This document shows positions 35,730 to 46,767 of a DNA stretch of 64,000 nt, piece by piece. The notes under the pieces are model-generated. The model saw nothing but the letters and a program-made list of their open reading frames with translations, was not told where the DNA came from and made no database searches. The DNA comes from Ureibacillus thermophilus (GTDB lineage Bacteria; Bacillota; Bacilli; Bacillales_A; Planococcaceae), in the NCBI RefSeq assembly GCF_004331915.1, contig NZ_CP036528.1, forward strand, positions 136,001-200,000, in the 5' to 3' direction. Both the position numbers and the translations under genes were made by a program. Every line of letters starts with the position of its first letter. Positions within the stretch are counted from its first letter, which is position 1.

Positions 35730-36368
35730 ATCGAGTAGGAGGGAGCGATGAATTCCCATCCTCTCACACCACCGTACGTACGGTTTCGTATACGGCGGTT
35801 CAATTAAGTTGATTGACGCAAGTTTTTATAACTTCCGTGAATAGCTGTTCCCTTTATGCCAGTGGTCACTCCACCCACAAGAGGTCTCCCACGTGATTCA
35901 CCGCTTCCTTCCTCAAGTGAGGTACTACGTTTTCTGTGTTCATCATGACCCACTGAATGCCAAGGGCTATTCTCTCTTCATTGTTCGGTCCTTCTTAGTA
36001 GTTCTAAACCAACTAATACGATGACCTCTGCTGACTTCTGACGGTTCAGCTACTTATCACTAAGTAGGTTATGAAGCATACTTCACCTATCCTCCAGACC
36101 TCCCCTGGTAAGTACATGCACTTTCACACCATCTATCCGCCTCATTTACTCGATATGACCTTCGGCAGAAAGAACTTTGTTTTGTTTTGCAAACTCACTC
36201 AATCATCCCTAGCCTTATATGAGGTTCGTGTTCCTCGGACCGGAAGTTTGCCTCCAGCTACCTTCAGATTCCGCGTCACCACGGACACCCTTGCGTTGAG
36301 CTAACCTCTACTTCTGTCTTCGGGGTTCGGGACTTACACCCTATCGTTCATGTACATGCCGGGCGCAC
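35730..36368 (-). mobile_element. ORF-less group IIC intron
   Basis: On the minus strand the element starts GTGCGCCCGGCATG and follows the Oceanobacillus iheyensis group IIC intron through domain I (CGCAAGGGTGTCCGTGGTGA, GAGGAACACGAACCTCATAT, ACAAAACAAAG) and on to GGGGAGGTCTG and GAAGGACCGAACA. Domain V is present (GAACCGCCGTATACG, CGTACGTACGGTGGTG) and the 3' end is CTACTCGAT at 35730. Total length is ~639 nt; the reverse transcriptase ORF that normally sits in domain IV is missing and only ~215 nt remains there. The 5' splice site lies 2 nt after the groEL terminator T-tract, the typical class C target. Confidence 0.9.
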
Positions 36369-36370
36369 AT

Positions 36371-36411
36371 AAAAAAGGGCTCTTTCCATGAATTTGGAAA
36401 GAACCCTTTTT
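36371..36411 (-). terminator. Rho-independent terminator of groES-groEL
   Basis: GGGTTCTTTCCA and TGGAAAGAGCCC pair (minus strand) with a short loop, followed by TTTTTTAT. The group IIC intron begins directly after this T-tract. Confidence 0.9.
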
Positions 36412-36452
36412 TTATTATTTCGTTCCCAAAAGATGGTGTTATATATGTTTTA

Positions 36453-38078
<1,626 letters not shown>

Positions 38079-38171
38079 TTACCTCCGTATTTTTTTCTAT
38101 GGTAATCAAAATTGGGATAAAGATGCCTGTCTACTCATAAATTGAAATCGGCACAATTTTGATTCAATCTA

Positions 38172-38462
38172 TTATAAAACAGCTAAAATGTCGCTTTCTC
38201 TTAAAATTAAATATTCTTTGCCTTCGTATTTCACTTCTGTACCCGCATATTTAGAGAAGATGATAACGTCTCCTTCTTTCACTTCAGGCTCAACGCGAGT
38301 TCCATTATCTAATACACGACCAGGACCTACAGCTACTACTTTACCTTCTTGTGGTTTTTCTTTTGCTGAATCTGGTAGCACTAGTCCAGAAGCAGTTTTT
38401 TCTTCTACCTCAATTAACTCGATAATCACGCGATCTCCTAATGGTCTTAGCAAGTGAAACAA
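38172..38462 (-). CDS. groES: Co-chaperonin GroES
   Basis: A 96-residue GroES. It starts [20 protein letters not shown] and has the mobile loop [18 protein letters not shown], followed by [20 protein letters not shown]. The heptamer caps GroEL. Its start at 38462 lies 30 nt downstream of the CIRCE element, and groEL follows on the same transcript. Confidence 0.98.
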   Translation of the reverse strand: MFHLLRPLGDRVIIELIEVEEKTASGLVLPDSAKEKPQEGKVVAVGPGRVLDNGTRVEPEVKEGDVIIFSKYAGTEVKYEGKEYLILRESDILAVL

Positions 38463-38492
38463 CCTCCTAATTTTATATTTTAACTACCTTTA

Positions 38493-38519
38493 TTAGCACT
38501 CAACCATACTGAGTGCTAA
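38493..38519 (-). promoter_or_regulatory. CIRCE element (HrcA operator) of groES-groEL
   Basis: A perfect 9-9-9 inverted repeat: TTAGCACTC (38493-38501), nine-base spacer, GAGTGCTAA (38511-38519). This is the consensus binding site of the heat-shock repressor HrcA. Confidence 0.98.
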
Positions 38520-38686
38520 CACATTTATAATAATAATGAATTACTCTTCTTTTTGCAAGTAAGAAGCATTAAAAAATTTCTTTTCTTTCTAACTTCCTCT
38601 ACAATAGAATAAGATTGTAAAAAGAAGGTCCGTTTATTCCTAACATTATCATTTTAAACATTTTTTAGAAAGAGGGAAAAATACGA

Positions 38687-39415
38687 TTGGCTCATTCAAA
38701 AAATTTTCAATCCCAAAAAACAGCATTGTATGTATTACTCACTTATATTGGCTTTCAACTTTCTTCCTTTTTGCTCTGGATACCGCCGCTGAAAAATTTC
38801 CTTTTAAGTTTGATTGACTTGGAAGGACGTGAAGCGCAAATTGCACTGATTGGCTGGTGGTCATCTGTAACTGCGGGCATTGCATTCATCATTTCCTTCA
38901 TATTCATTTCAAAAAACAAAAACTTTTGGAATTGCTTAAAAGGAGAAAAGATGCCTCTTCTTTTTTCCATAGTATGGGGCGTAATCGGCTTTTTTATGAT
39001 TTATTTAGGCCAAATTATCGGGGTGCAAATTGAATCTGCATTAGGGATTAGCCCTGGTTCCGAAAATACGGAAGCAATTATAAACGTGACTAAGATTGCA
39101 CCGATTATGATTTTTGCAACAGTGGTATTTGGGCCGGTATTGGAAGAACTGGTATTCCGCCGCGTCATTTTCGGTTCTATTATGCAAGCGCAAAATAATT
39201 TTTGGGTGGCTGCTTTAGTCAGTGCCATTTTCTTTGCCATCATCCATTTAGATTTTAGCCATATCATTCTCTATACCATCACGGGTTTTATTTTATCTTT
39301 CTTATATTATAAAACGAAGCGTTTAATTACTCCGATTATTGCTCATATGATGTTAAATGGCTTTGTCACTTTCTTGCAATTGAATATTGATAAAATTCAA
39401 CAATACATCAATTAA
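38687..39415 (+). CDS. ydiL: CPBP-family intramembrane metalloprotease (YdiL)
   Basis: A 242-residue protein with about seven membrane helices. The CPBP (Abi/Rce1) motifs are visible as FGPVLEELVFRRVIFG (Glu-Glu-x-x-x-Arg) and AIFFAIIHLDFSHIILY and FITPIIAHMMLNGF-like His/Asn segment near the C-terminus. TTG start (38687) behind AGAAAGAGGG. Its position divergent from groES matches ydiL of B. subtilis. Family members process or scavenge membrane-associated peptides; the substrate is not known. Confidence 0.9.
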   Translation: MAHSKNFQSQKTALYVLLTYIGFQLSSFLLWIPPLKNFLLSLIDLEGREAQIALIGWWSSVTAGIAFIISFIFISKNKNFWNCLKGEKMPLLFSIVWGVIGFFMIYLGQIIGVQIESALGISPGSENTEAIINVTKIAPIMIFATVVFGPVLEELVFRRVIFGSIMQAQNNFWVAALVSAIFFAIIHLDFSHIILYTITGFILSFLYYKTKRLITPIIAHMMLNGFVTFLQLNIDKIQQYIN

Positions 39416-39420
39416 ACAAA

Positions 39421-39458
39421 AAACCTATTTTCAATGAATGCTCATTGAAAATAGGTTT
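39421..39458. terminator. Bidirectional terminator ydiL / tatC
   Basis: AAACCTATTTTCAATGA pairs perfectly with TCATTGAAAATAGGTTT around ATGC. A-rich and T-rich flanks suit both convergent genes; the right arm overlaps the tatC stop codon. Confidence 0.9.
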
Positions 39459-40323
39459 AATTTTGTCCATTAATTTGTTCCATTTGACGCCGTTGTTCCG
39501 CTAGTGCTGCTTCCACTTGTTGTCTTTGTTCTTCTTCTTTTTCTGCTTTTAGCCGCTGTTCTTCAGATTTTTCATATTTCCTATAGCCGATTTTTGCAAT
39601 CACAATGCTGATTTCATATAAAACGAACAGCGGTATCGACATAAGGATATATGATATTAAATCAGGCGGCGAAATCAATACAGCGATGACAAATAAAACA
39701 AAATACGAATACTTTCTAAATTTCACCATCCATATTGGATTCAACACGCCAAGTCGCGATAAAAAGAGAGTTATCACCGGGAGTTGGAACAATAGCCCAA
39801 AAGGAATGACCAATTTGAATAAAAAGCCAAAGTATTCGTTAATGCCAATCGTTGGTTGAATACCTAGACGTTCATTTAAACTCATCATAAAATCCATGAC
39901 GTTCGGAAAAAGGATAAAATAACCAAATAATATCCCCGCTATAAATAGGATAAAGGCGTAAGGAATATATTTTAAAGTTGCCTTTCTTTCCTTTTCATAC
40001 AATCCCGGTGCAATAAATGCCCACAGTTGATACAAAATCACAGGCGACGTTAAAATCAACGCGACAAAAAATGTCACTTCCAAATAAACGGTAAGTGGAT
40101 CCGTCACTTTAAATGCATTTAAAGTGACTCCTTCATTTGATTGCTCATAATCCGGCTGAAAGTATTCGATAAATGGCTCTGCATCATATTGAATGTATTT
40201 GATAATTGGCTCTGCAAAATAGAATCCTGCAAATAGCGCAATCATGAAAAAAATAGCACATATAATTAAGCGCTTTCTTAATTCCTCTATATGTTCAATA
40301 ACCGGAAGTTCTTTTGGATCCAT
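39457..40323 (-). CDS. tatC: Sec-independent translocase protein TatC
   Basis: A 288-residue TatC with six membrane helices. The N-terminus PVIEHIEELRKRLIICAIFF carries the conserved Glu-Leu-Arg-x-Arg contact for twin-arginine signals, and SPVILYQLWAFIAPGLYEKER is the characteristic loop. The C-terminal ~45 residues form a Glu/Gln/Arg-rich coiled tail, longer than in many homologues. It receives folded precursor proteins together with TatA, encoded 23 nt upstream. Order rex-tatA-tatC matches B. subtilis tatAy-tatCy. Confidence 0.96.
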   Translation of the reverse strand: MDPKELPVIEHIEELRKRLIICAIFFMIALFAGFYFAEPIIKYIQYDAEPFIEYFQPDYEQSNEGVTLNAFKVTDPLTVYLEVTFFVALILTSPVILYQLWAFIAPGLYEKERKATLKYIPYAFILFIAGILFGYFILFPNVMDFMMSLNERLGIQPTIGINEYFGFLFKLVIPFGLLFQLPVITLFLSRLGVLNPIWMVKFRKYSYFVLFVIAVLISPPDLISYILMSIPLFVLYEISIVIAKIGYRKYEKSEEQRLKAEKEEEQRQQVEAALAEQRRQMEQINGQN

Positions 40324-40346
40324 TTGCGCGACATCCTCAAAATGAC

Positions 40347-40616
40347 TTATTGTTTTTCTTTCTCTTTCGTTTCAACCGTTTCAGTGGTGTTTTTTTGTTG
40401 ATCAATTTGAAGAGTAGTTTGTTCAATTACATTTTTTTTAGATTCTGCAACATCGGTCTCATCAATTAACCCTTGAGTGCCTTTTTTGAACTCGCGCAAA
40501 GTCGTTCCCATAGCTCGTCCAAATTCAGGCAATTTTTTCGGTCCAAAAATAATTAACGCAACGACGCAAATAATTACTACGGCTGTTGGTGAAATTGCAC
40601 TTAAGTGCACAACCAT
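40347..40616 (-). CDS. tatA: Sec-independent translocase protein TatA
   Basis: An 89-residue TatA. One N-terminal membrane helix (AVVIICVVALIIFGPKKLPE) is followed by the amphipathic helix GRAMGTTLREFKKGTQGLID and an acidic, polar tail. Met at 40616 follows GAGGAGG with 7 nt; the frame upstream of it is not part of the protein. With TatC it forms the pore for folded proteins. Confidence 0.95.
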   Translation of the reverse strand: MVVHLSAISPTAVVIICVVALIIFGPKKLPEFGRAMGTTLREFKKGTQGLIDETDVAESKKNVIEQTTLQIDQQKNTTETVETKEKEKQ

Positions 40617-40706
40617 TGCTGCCACCTCCTCATAATATGTAACTATTTTACCCCAATTCGACACATTTTGCATTATCTATCCCTGGTTGATTGTGAAAAC
40701 TTTTTA

Positions 40707-41342
40707 TCAATCACTATTGCGAATTAAATAGATTAAAGCTTCCAACTCTACAGCCAAATCGATATTCATGACTTTCATCGTATCCGGCACATTGAGACGG
40801 ACCGGTGTAAAATTCAATATTCCTTTTGCATTGATGGCAGCTAGGCGATTTGCAATCATTTGCGCTGAACGTGAAGATACCGTTAATATTGCCAATTCTA
40901 CATTATATTTTTGATACATTTCTTCTAACCGGTCGGGATGATAAACAGGAATGCCGTTGATTTCATGCCCTTCCATCGGTGCCTTCGTATCGAACGCAAC
41001 GACAATCCGCGTATTATGATTTTTTTGAAAATTATATTTTAAAAGAGCATTTCCTAAATTCCCCACGCCAATTAAAGCAACGTTTGCTCCCTCGTCTTGA
41101 TCAAGGATTTGTCTAAAAAAATCCAGCAAATAATTTACATCGTATCCATATCCTTTTTTCCCTAGAGCACCAAAATAAGAAAAGTCCCTACGAATCGTAG
41201 CGGAATCAATCTTCATGGCCTCGCTTAATTCTTGAGATGATACTCTTTGTTTTCCAGCATTTGCGAAATTTTGCAAAAAGCGATAATAAAGAGGAAGTCT
41301 TTTCGTCGTCGCTTGTGGAATTTTTATATCTTTCTTCACCAC
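40707..41342 (-). CDS. rex: Redox-sensing transcriptional repressor Rex
   Basis: A 211-residue Rex. The N-terminal winged helix is [20 protein letters not shown] and [20 protein letters not shown]. The Rossmann motif [12 protein letters not shown] binds NADH/NAD. High NADH releases Rex from genes for fermentation and respiration. It is followed by tatA and divergent from the ABC-F gene, the same layout as in B. subtilis (ydiH/rex region). Confidence 0.97.
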   Translation of the reverse strand: MVKKDIKIPQATTKRLPLYYRFLQNFANAGKQRVSSQELSEAMKIDSATIRRDFSYFGALGKKGYGYDVNYLLDFFRQILDQDEGANVALIGVGNLGNALLKYNFQKNHNTRIVVAFDTKAPMEGHEINGIPVYHPDRLEEMYQKYNVELAILTVSSRSAQMIANRLAAINAKGILNFTPVRLNVPDTMKVMNIDLAVELEALIYLIRNSD

Positions 41343-41473
41343 GATAATCCCCCTGTTACTTTCAAATCGAAATTGATTTTATATTACTAAACATACCACA
41401 AGAAGTAAAGCATCCACATTGCTTGAATTCCCTACTTCTATTACACTAAAGAAGAGTGAATTGAGGTGTAAAC

Positions 41474-43411
41474 ATGATCATACTTCAAGTGAATCAGTTA
41501 TCAAAATCCTTCTTATCTGATGAAATATTAAGCGATGTAAAACTGGAAATTCAACATCGGGACCGTGTGGCATTAGTCGGCCGTAATGGCGCTGGAAAAT
41601 CCACCCTACTCAAAATCATTGCTGGCCAAATGTCTTACGATTCCGGGGAAATCATCATTCCTAAAGATATAACAATTGGCTACTTAGAGCAACACACAGG
41701 ACTTGATTCAAATCTTACCATCTGGGAAGAAATGATGACGGTATTTGAGCCGTTAAAAAAGCAGGAAATTCGGCTTCGAGAATTGGAACAGCAAATGGCG
41801 GATCCTTCCGTCTATGAAAATCCGACCGTTTACGCTCGAATAGTGGCTGAATATGACCACTTGCAGCATGCGTTTAAAGAAGCAGGCGGCTATCAATACG
41901 AAGCGGATGCCCGCTCTGTTCTTCATGGCATGAAATTTTATCCGGAAACTTACGACCAGCGTGTTTCAGCTTTATCCGGCGGCCAGCGCACCCGGTTAGC
42001 CCTTGCCAAATTGTTGTTGAGCAAGCCGGATTTATTAATTTTAGACGAGCCTACAAACCATTTAGATATCGAGACTTTAAGCTGGCTTGAAAGTTATTTA
42101 AAATCTTATTCCGGCGCCATTTTAATGGTGTCCCATGACCGCTATTTCTTGGATCAGATTGTCAATATCGTGTATGAAGTCTCCAGAGGCAAAGTTACAA
42201 GATTTGTAGGAAATTATAGCGATTATTTGGACGAAAAGGCAAAACAATATGAACGGGATTTAAAAATGTATGAACAACAGCAAGACGAAAAAGCAAAGCT
42301 GGAAGCCTTTATTCAAAAAAACATCGCCCGCGCCTCTACATCAAAACTTGCGAAAAGCCGAAGAAAAATGCTGGAGCGCATTCAATGGATGGATGCTCCC
42401 TCAGGCGATGAAAAAACCGCTAAATTTGGATTTGATATTGAACGCCAAAGCGGAAATGATGTTCTATCTATTGATCATTTATCCATTGGGTATAGCAAAA
42501 ATCATATCATCTCTCAAAACATCAACTTGCGCATATTTCGGCAAGACCGTGTCGCCATCGTTGGCCCAAATGGTGTGGGAAAATCCACTTTTTTAAAAAC
42601 CATCGTCAAAGACTTGCCGGCTCTTGCTGGAGAACTCCGCTATGGGACAAACGTCAAAATTGGATACTATGATCAAGATCAAGCAAAACTCCACAGCAAT
42701 AAAACGGTATTAAATGAATTGTGGGATGAATGGCCATTATTGCCAGAAAAAGAAATACGCACTGTTTTGGGGCAATTTTTATTCAGCGGCGATGATGTAT
42801 TAAAACCAGTCAACGCACTCTCGGGTGGAGAAAAAGCCCGCCTTGCCCTTGCAAAGCTGATGATGCAAAAAGCCAATTTCCTTGTCTTGGACGAACCAAC
42901 CAACCATCTTGATTTGGATAGCAAGGAAGTTTTGGAAAATGCGCTGATGGACTATCCTGGAACCATCCTGTTTGTTTCCCATGACCGTTATTTTATTAAT
43001 AAAATTGCTACAAAGGTTGTCGAGCTGTCTGAAACGGGTGTTTTTGAGTACTTAGGAGATTATGATTATTATGTGGAGAAAAAACAAGAATTGATCGAAT
43101 TGGCAGAAATGAGTGCTTCCAAACAGGAAGAAAAACAAGAAGCCAAAAAAGAACGGCCATCCACCATCAATAAAGAAATCAAGAAAAGAGAAAGACAGAT
43201 TGTACGGAAGTTGGAAGAGTTGGAAAAAAACTTAGCCCAATACGAAGAGGAAATAAAACAAATTGAACTGAAACTATGCGAACCAGAGATTTTCAGCGAT
43301 TACGAAAAAGCATTGGATTTGCAAAATCAACTGGACGCATTAAAACAATCCCATGGTGAACTGGAACTCGAGTGGCTGGAACTGCAGGAAGAATTGGAAA
43401 ATCTGAAATAA
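41474..43411 (+). CDS. ydiF: ABC-F type ribosomal/energy-coupling ATPase (YdiF)
   Basis: A 645-residue soluble protein with two ATP-binding cassettes and no membrane segment. First cassette: Walker A GRNGAGKSTLLKI, signature LSGGQRTRLALAKLL, Walker B LLILDEPTNHLDIE. Second: GPNGVGKSTFLKT, LSGGEKARLALAKLM, LVLDEPTNHLDLD. A linker of charged helices joins them and a C-terminal coiled coil (from ~550) follows. ABC-F proteins act on ribosomes; YdiF-type is a housekeeping member. No antibiotic-resistance feature is evident. Confidence 0.94.
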   Translation: MIILQVNQLSKSFLSDEILSDVKLEIQHRDRVALVGRNGAGKSTLLKIIAGQMSYDSGEIIIPKDITIGYLEQHTGLDSNLTIWEEMMTVFEPLKKQEIRLRELEQQMADPSVYENPTVYARIVAEYDHLQHAFKEAGGYQYEADARSVLHGMKFYPETYDQRVSALSGGQRTRLALAKLLLSKPDLLILDEPTNHLDIETLSWLESYLKSYSGAILMVSHDRYFLDQIVNIVYEVSRGKVTRFVGNYSDYLDEKAKQYERDLKMYEQQQDEKAKLEAFIQKNIARASTSKLAKSRRKMLERIQWMDAPSGDEKTAKFGFDIERQSGNDVLSIDHLSIGYSKNHIISQNINLRIFRQDRVAIVGPNGVGKSTFLKTIVKDLPALAGELRYGTNVKIGYYDQDQAKLHSNKTVLNELWDEWPLLPEKEIRTVLGQFLFSGDDVLKPVNALSGGEKARLALAKLMMQKANFLVLDEPTNHLDLDSKEVLENALMDYPGTILFVSHDRYFINKIATKVVELSETGVFEYLGDYDYYVEKKQELIELAEMSASKQEEKQEAKKERPSTINKEIKKRERQIVRKLEELEKNLAQYEEEIKQIELKLCEPEIFSDYEKALDLQNQLDALKQSHGELELEWLELQEELENLK

Positions 43412-43412
43412 T

Positions 43413-43446
43413 ACGAGCTGCCTGATGATTCAGGTGGCTTTTTGTT
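43413..43446 (+). terminator. Rho-independent terminator of ydiF
   Basis: AGCTGCCTGA and TCAGGTGGCT pair around TGAT, followed by TTTTTG, directly after the ydiF stop. Confidence 0.85.
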
Positions 43447-43517
43447 TGTGAAAATACCATTTTCATATACATATATCTTGGTCAATAGACAATTTTCGAT
43501 AAATTTTTCCCACAATT

Positions 43518-43741
43518 TTATTCACAGGAAAAACTCAAGCATATCAACATATCAACAAACTTTTCCACATTATTCACATCAAAAATTTTAATTATTCACA
43601 TTCAACATTGAACAAATACACACAATATATTGATTTCCCACAACTTTATCACATCTTATCCACAAGTTATCCACAAAATGTGCATAAGTACGAACGTTCC
43701 TCTTGACAAATGTCGAAAGTTATTAACATACTTGTGGATAA
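43518..43741. promoter_or_regulatory. DnaA-box cluster beside tsaD (gcp)
   Basis: Three perfect TTATCCACA boxes, two plus-strand (43656-43664 and 43667-43675) and one minus-strand (43733-43741), plus five one-mismatch boxes: TTATTCACA at 43518, 43570 and 43592, TTTTCCACA at 43561 and minus-strand TTATGCACA at 43679-43687. B. subtilis has a chromosomal DnaA-binding cluster at gcp, the same gene. Such clusters bind DnaA away from oriC and affect initiation timing or gene expression. Confidence 0.88.
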
Positions 43742-43791
43742 GTTTTCAGAAAAGTATTAACTATGCATAACTTAAACTATTTCTAAAATAA

Positions 43792-43980
43792 AAAAAGGCC
43801 TGTCCTGAAAGTCGAACACTTTCTGAACAGCCTTACTTCTTAATAGTAATATGCTCTTAAAAACTTTCCCTGCGGTGTCACAACAAACACGCCTCCTCAT
43901 CGCAATTTATCTGCGGCAAAAACTCCAGCTACAGCCGCAAAGGGGGCGTCTTGAAATGACTTTTCAGACGCACCCTTTAA
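43792..43980 (-). repeat. Dispersed two-hairpin intergenic element, copy 4
   Basis: Reverse-oriented copy, close to copies 1 and 2 in the core. Its GCGTCTTGAAA / TTTTCAGACGC hairpin now faces the tsaD stop 19 nt away, while the CTGAACAG/CTGTCCTG hairpin faces the DnaA-box region and ydiF. Confidence 0.85.
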
Positions 43981-43999
43981 TATTGCCAGAGGGTACCTC

Positions 44000-45010
44000 T
44001 TATACCCAACTTTTTAGTTCCTTTCCAGGCATCCCGTTCATTGCTAAATCTCCTCTGACCCCGGCTTCATACATATAAGCTGCACATGCGCCAATCATCG
44101 CTGCATTATCAGTGCATAAATGTAATGGAGGAGCCGTAAATGGAATCCCCTCTTGAGCGAGTGCTTTTGATAAACTTTCTCTTAATCCGCGGTTAGCAGA
44201 AACCCCGCCGGCCACAATCACCTGTTTAACACCGTATTCTTTAGCTGCTTTCACAGTTTTCGTCGTTAATACTTCAACTACGCTGTCCTGGAAGCCTTTT
44301 GCAATTTCTTCCGGAAAAATTTCTTGTCCTCGCTGTTCCATATTATGTTTGTAGTTAATCACAGCCGATTTTAAACCGCTGAAGCTAAAATCGTAGGAAT
44401 CCTCTAACCAAGCCCGCGGAAAATCAACGCCTTTTTCCGCTTCATGAGCCATTCTGTCAATATGGGGACCTCCCGGATAAGGCAAGTTTAATACCCTTGC
44501 TACTTTGTCATACGCTTCCCCTGCTGCATCATCGCGAGTTTCTCCAATAACTTCAAAAGAGCCATGTTCTTTCATATAAACTAATTCCGTATGCCCTCCA
44601 GACACGACAAGGGCAAGAAGCGGAAATTGCATTGGTTCCACAAGCGCACTTGCATAAATATGTCCAGCAATATGATGTACGCCGATGATTGGCAATCCAT
44701 GGGCAAAGGCAAAAGCTTTTGCAGCGTTTATGCCAATAAGCAATGCGCCAACAAGCCCAGGTCCTTCCGTTACGGCAACCGCATCTAATTCAGATGGCGC
44801 AATATTTGCTTTTTCCAAGGCTTCCTCAATCACTATTGTAATTTGTTCCACATGATGGCGGGATGCAATTTCCGGCACGACACCGCCAAATCTTTTTTGA
44901 CTTTCTATTTGTGAAGCGACTACATTGGAGAGAATTTCATTACCGTTTCGTATAACGCTTGCAGCGGTTTCATCACAGCTTGTTTCTATTGCTAAAATCA
45001 AGTTTTCCAT
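44000..45010 (-). CDS. tsaD: tRNA N6-adenosine threonylcarbamoyltransferase TsaD
   Basis: A ~336-residue TsaD (formerly Gcp). It starts [18 protein letters not shown] and carries the metal-binding HHVEQ and [10 protein letters not shown], plus [11 protein letters not shown] and [12 protein letters not shown] of the ASKHA fold. With TsaB and TsaE it transfers threonylcarbamoyl to A37 of tRNAs reading ANN codons. Its ATG at 45010 overlaps the rimI stop (TAATG). Last gene of tsaE-tsaB-rimI-tsaD. Confidence 0.97.
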   Translation of the reverse strand: MENLILAIETSCDETAASVIRNGNEILSNVVASQIESQKRFGGVVPEIASRHHVEQITIVIEEALEKANIAPSELDAVAVTEGPGLVGALLIGINAAKAFAFAHGLPIIGVHHIAGHIYASALVEPMQFPLLALVVSGGHTELVYMKEHGSFEVIGETRDDAAGEAYDKVARVLNLPYPGGPHIDRMAHEAEKGVDFPRAWLEDSYDFSFSGLKSAVINYKHNMEQRGQEIFPEEIAKGFQDSVVEVLTTKTVKAAKEYGVKQVIVAGGVSANRGLRESLSKALAQEGIPFTAPPLHLCTDNAAMIGACAAYMYEAGVRGDLAMNGMPGKELKSWV

Positions 45011-45453
45011 TATAATTTCACCCACATTACTAAAGCATCTTCATGGTTATCTGTATAATATCCTTTTCGAATTCCACCTTCTTGGAACCCAAGTTTTCGA
45101 TACAAATTTTGTGCTACTGTATTGGAAACACGCACTTCCAAACTCATCATTTCCGCTTTCTGTTCTTTTGCAACGCGCATCGCTTCTCTCATTAGCCCTT
45201 CGCCAATGCCTTGCCCTCTTGCCTTTTTTGTCACTGCCACATTGGTGATTTGAGCCGAATCAATCACGATCCACATGCCGCAATAGCCAACGATAGCGCC
45301 GGTTTCATCTTCTGCCACAATGTAGTTGGCATAAGGATTTACTCTCATTTCATAATGAAAGGAATCCAGCGACCAAGGGGTTGGAAAAGATTCCACTTCT
45401 ATAGCATGCACTGCCTCCACATCTTCTACAGTCATTTTCCGATAGCGAATCAT
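45010..45453 (-). CDS. rimI: Ribosomal protein S18 alanine N-acetyltransferase (RimI)
   Basis: A ~147-residue GNAT enzyme. It begins [20 protein letters not shown], and the acetyl-CoA loop is [20 protein letters not shown], followed by [20 protein letters not shown], typical of RimI. Three ATG codons stand in a row; the third (45453) has AGGAG at the best distance. It lies 2 nt after the tsaB stop and overlaps tsaD by one base, so the four genes form one operon as in B. subtilis ydiBCDE. Confidence 0.94.
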   Translation of the reverse strand: MIRYRKMTVEDVEAVHAIEVESFPTPWSLDSFHYEMRVNPYANYIVAEDETGAIVGYCGMWIVIDSAQITNVAVTKKARGQGIGEGLMREAMRVAKEQKAEMMSLEVRVSNTVAQNLYRKLGFQEGGIRKGYYTDNHEDALVMWVKL

Positions 45454-45455
45454 CA

Positions 45456-46157
45456 TCATTGCTCCTTTTGATGTTCCTCTAACCATTTTGCTTCCGCTTC
45501 AGCTAAACGGTGATACTTCGGAACAAAGAAATGAATAGTTTCTATTGCTGGCAAAGGTTCTTTTTCCGCAAGTTCAATTAACTTTGAAGCCCTCGGCAAA
45601 CGGAGGGAAGGCGGTGCAAATTTCGCTTGTTCTCTTAAAGCCTGTTGAATTTCTTCCTTAAATTTTTCAACATCCACACCGACAAATAGAATCGGTTCAT
45701 TGTATTGTTTCAGCTGCAGCAATAGTTCTTCTAAAGAACTATGTTGCTCCGGAATGAGTGTCTTTAACTCATGACCGTTGTAAGCTGCTGCATATACATT
45801 GTTTCTTCTTGCATCAAACAGCGGACAAACGATACCATTAAACAAGTAGGCATTGCCAGCAAGCACTTTCAAACTGGAAACGCCCACTAAAGGTTTTTTT
45901 AATGTCCATGCCAGCGTTTTAGCAATTGTCACGCCGATTCGTAGACCTGTATAAGAACCAGGTCCTTCTGAAACCGCAATAGCATCAATATCAGCTGGCT
46001 TTAAATTCGTTTTGCGAAAAACTTCTTCAATTGCTGGCATGCAAGTAATAGAATGCGTTAAATTTACATTTTGCACAATTTCCGCTAATATTTGTCCATC
46101 TCTTACAATAGCGATGGAAAGGGGTTTATTTGCAGTTTCTATTCCTAACCAAATCAT
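45456..46157 (-). CDS. tsaB: tRNA threonylcarbamoyladenosine biosynthesis protein TsaB
   Basis: A 233-residue protein of the same fold as TsaD but without its metal site. Recognisable are IWLGIETANKPLSIAIVRDG, VSEGPGSYTGLRIGVTIAKT and LFDARRNNVYAAAY. It serves as scaffold and partner of TsaD and TsaE. It overlaps the tsaE stop by 4 nt. Confidence 0.96.
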   Translation of the reverse strand: MIWLGIETANKPLSIAIVRDGQILAEIVQNVNLTHSITCMPAIEEVFRKTNLKPADIDAIAVSEGPGSYTGLRIGVTIAKTLAWTLKKPLVGVSSLKVLAGNAYLFNGIVCPLFDARRNNVYAAAYNGHELKTLIPEQHSSLEELLLQLKQYNEPILFVGVDVEKFKEEIQQALREQAKFAPPSLRLPRASKLIELAEKEPLPAIETIHFFVPKYHRLAEAEAKWLEEHQKEQ

Positions 46158-46609
46158 TGAAATAACTCCTCACATAACCGTTCATACCGTTTTCCAATCG
46201 GTCTAAAAATAAATTTCCGATCATTTTCACCTATTCGGTGAATTTCAATTTCCAACCGTTCATCAGGCAAACTGTCTTCAATCAAATGTGCCCATTCAAT
46301 TACCGTTACTGCATCGCCATAAAAAATTTCTTCCCATCCTAAATCTTCATCACAATTTTCCAATCGATAAACATCCAGATGATTGAGCGGCAACCGTCCT
46401 TCATACTGTTTCATAATTGTAAAAGTTGGACTGTTCACCGTTTTGGAAATGCCGAGTCCTTTTGCTAAAGCTTGAATAAAAGTTGTTTTTCCTGCTCCCA
46501 AATCTCCCTCAAAAGTAATATTATCTCCAGGCTCAAGTAATTGAGCTAAACGAATCGCAAGCTGATTCGTCTCTTCTAAAGAGTGCACTTCCTTTTCATA
46601 CATTCCCAT
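46154..46609 (-). CDS. tsaE: tRNA threonylcarbamoyladenosine biosynthesis ATPase TsaE
   Basis: A ~151-residue P-loop ATPase: Walker A FEGDLGAGKTTFIQALAKGL, then VNSPTFTIMKQYEGRLPLNH and LDVYRL and the DLGWEEIFYGDAVTVIEWA segment. ATG at 46609 follows GAGAGG with 7 nt; a GTG-like start five codons earlier has no site. It is the first gene of the operon and recharges the TsaB-TsaD complex. Confidence 0.95.
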   Translation of the reverse strand: MGMYEKEVHSLEETNQLAIRLAQLLEPGDNITFEGDLGAGKTTFIQALAKGLGISKTVNSPTFTIMKQYEGRLPLNHLDVYRLENCDEDLGWEEIFYGDAVTVIEWAHLIEDSLPDERLEIEIHRIGENDRKFIFRPIGKRYERLCEELFQ

Positions 46610-46685
46610 CACATATCCTCTCACTTGACATCAACAATAGTTTATCTAAAAGACCCTATAATCTTCAATGAAAAGCAAAATAAAA

Positions 46686-46754
46686 CATCTCTCTATATAG
46701 TAACTCATTCATTACTTTTCTAGAAATAAATTGTTCTGTCTTTATAGAGAGATG
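46686..46754 (-). terminator. Hairpin terminator of the small membrane protein gene
   Basis: CATCTCTCTATA (46686-46697) and TATAGAGAGATG (46743-46754) pair perfectly over 12 bp with a ~45-nt loop. On the minus strand the stem is followed by TTTTATTTT. Confidence 0.6.
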
Positions 46755-46767
46755 CATAGATATCCAA

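Noticed and set aside
36071-36304. Plus-strand ORF of 77 codons inside the group II intron
   Set aside because: It lies antisense to conserved intron domain I structure; no maturase features.
40680-40706. Rex-like operator TTGTGAAAA in the rex-tatA gap
   Set aside because: Only one half fits the Rex consensus and its position after rex is not suited for autoregulation.
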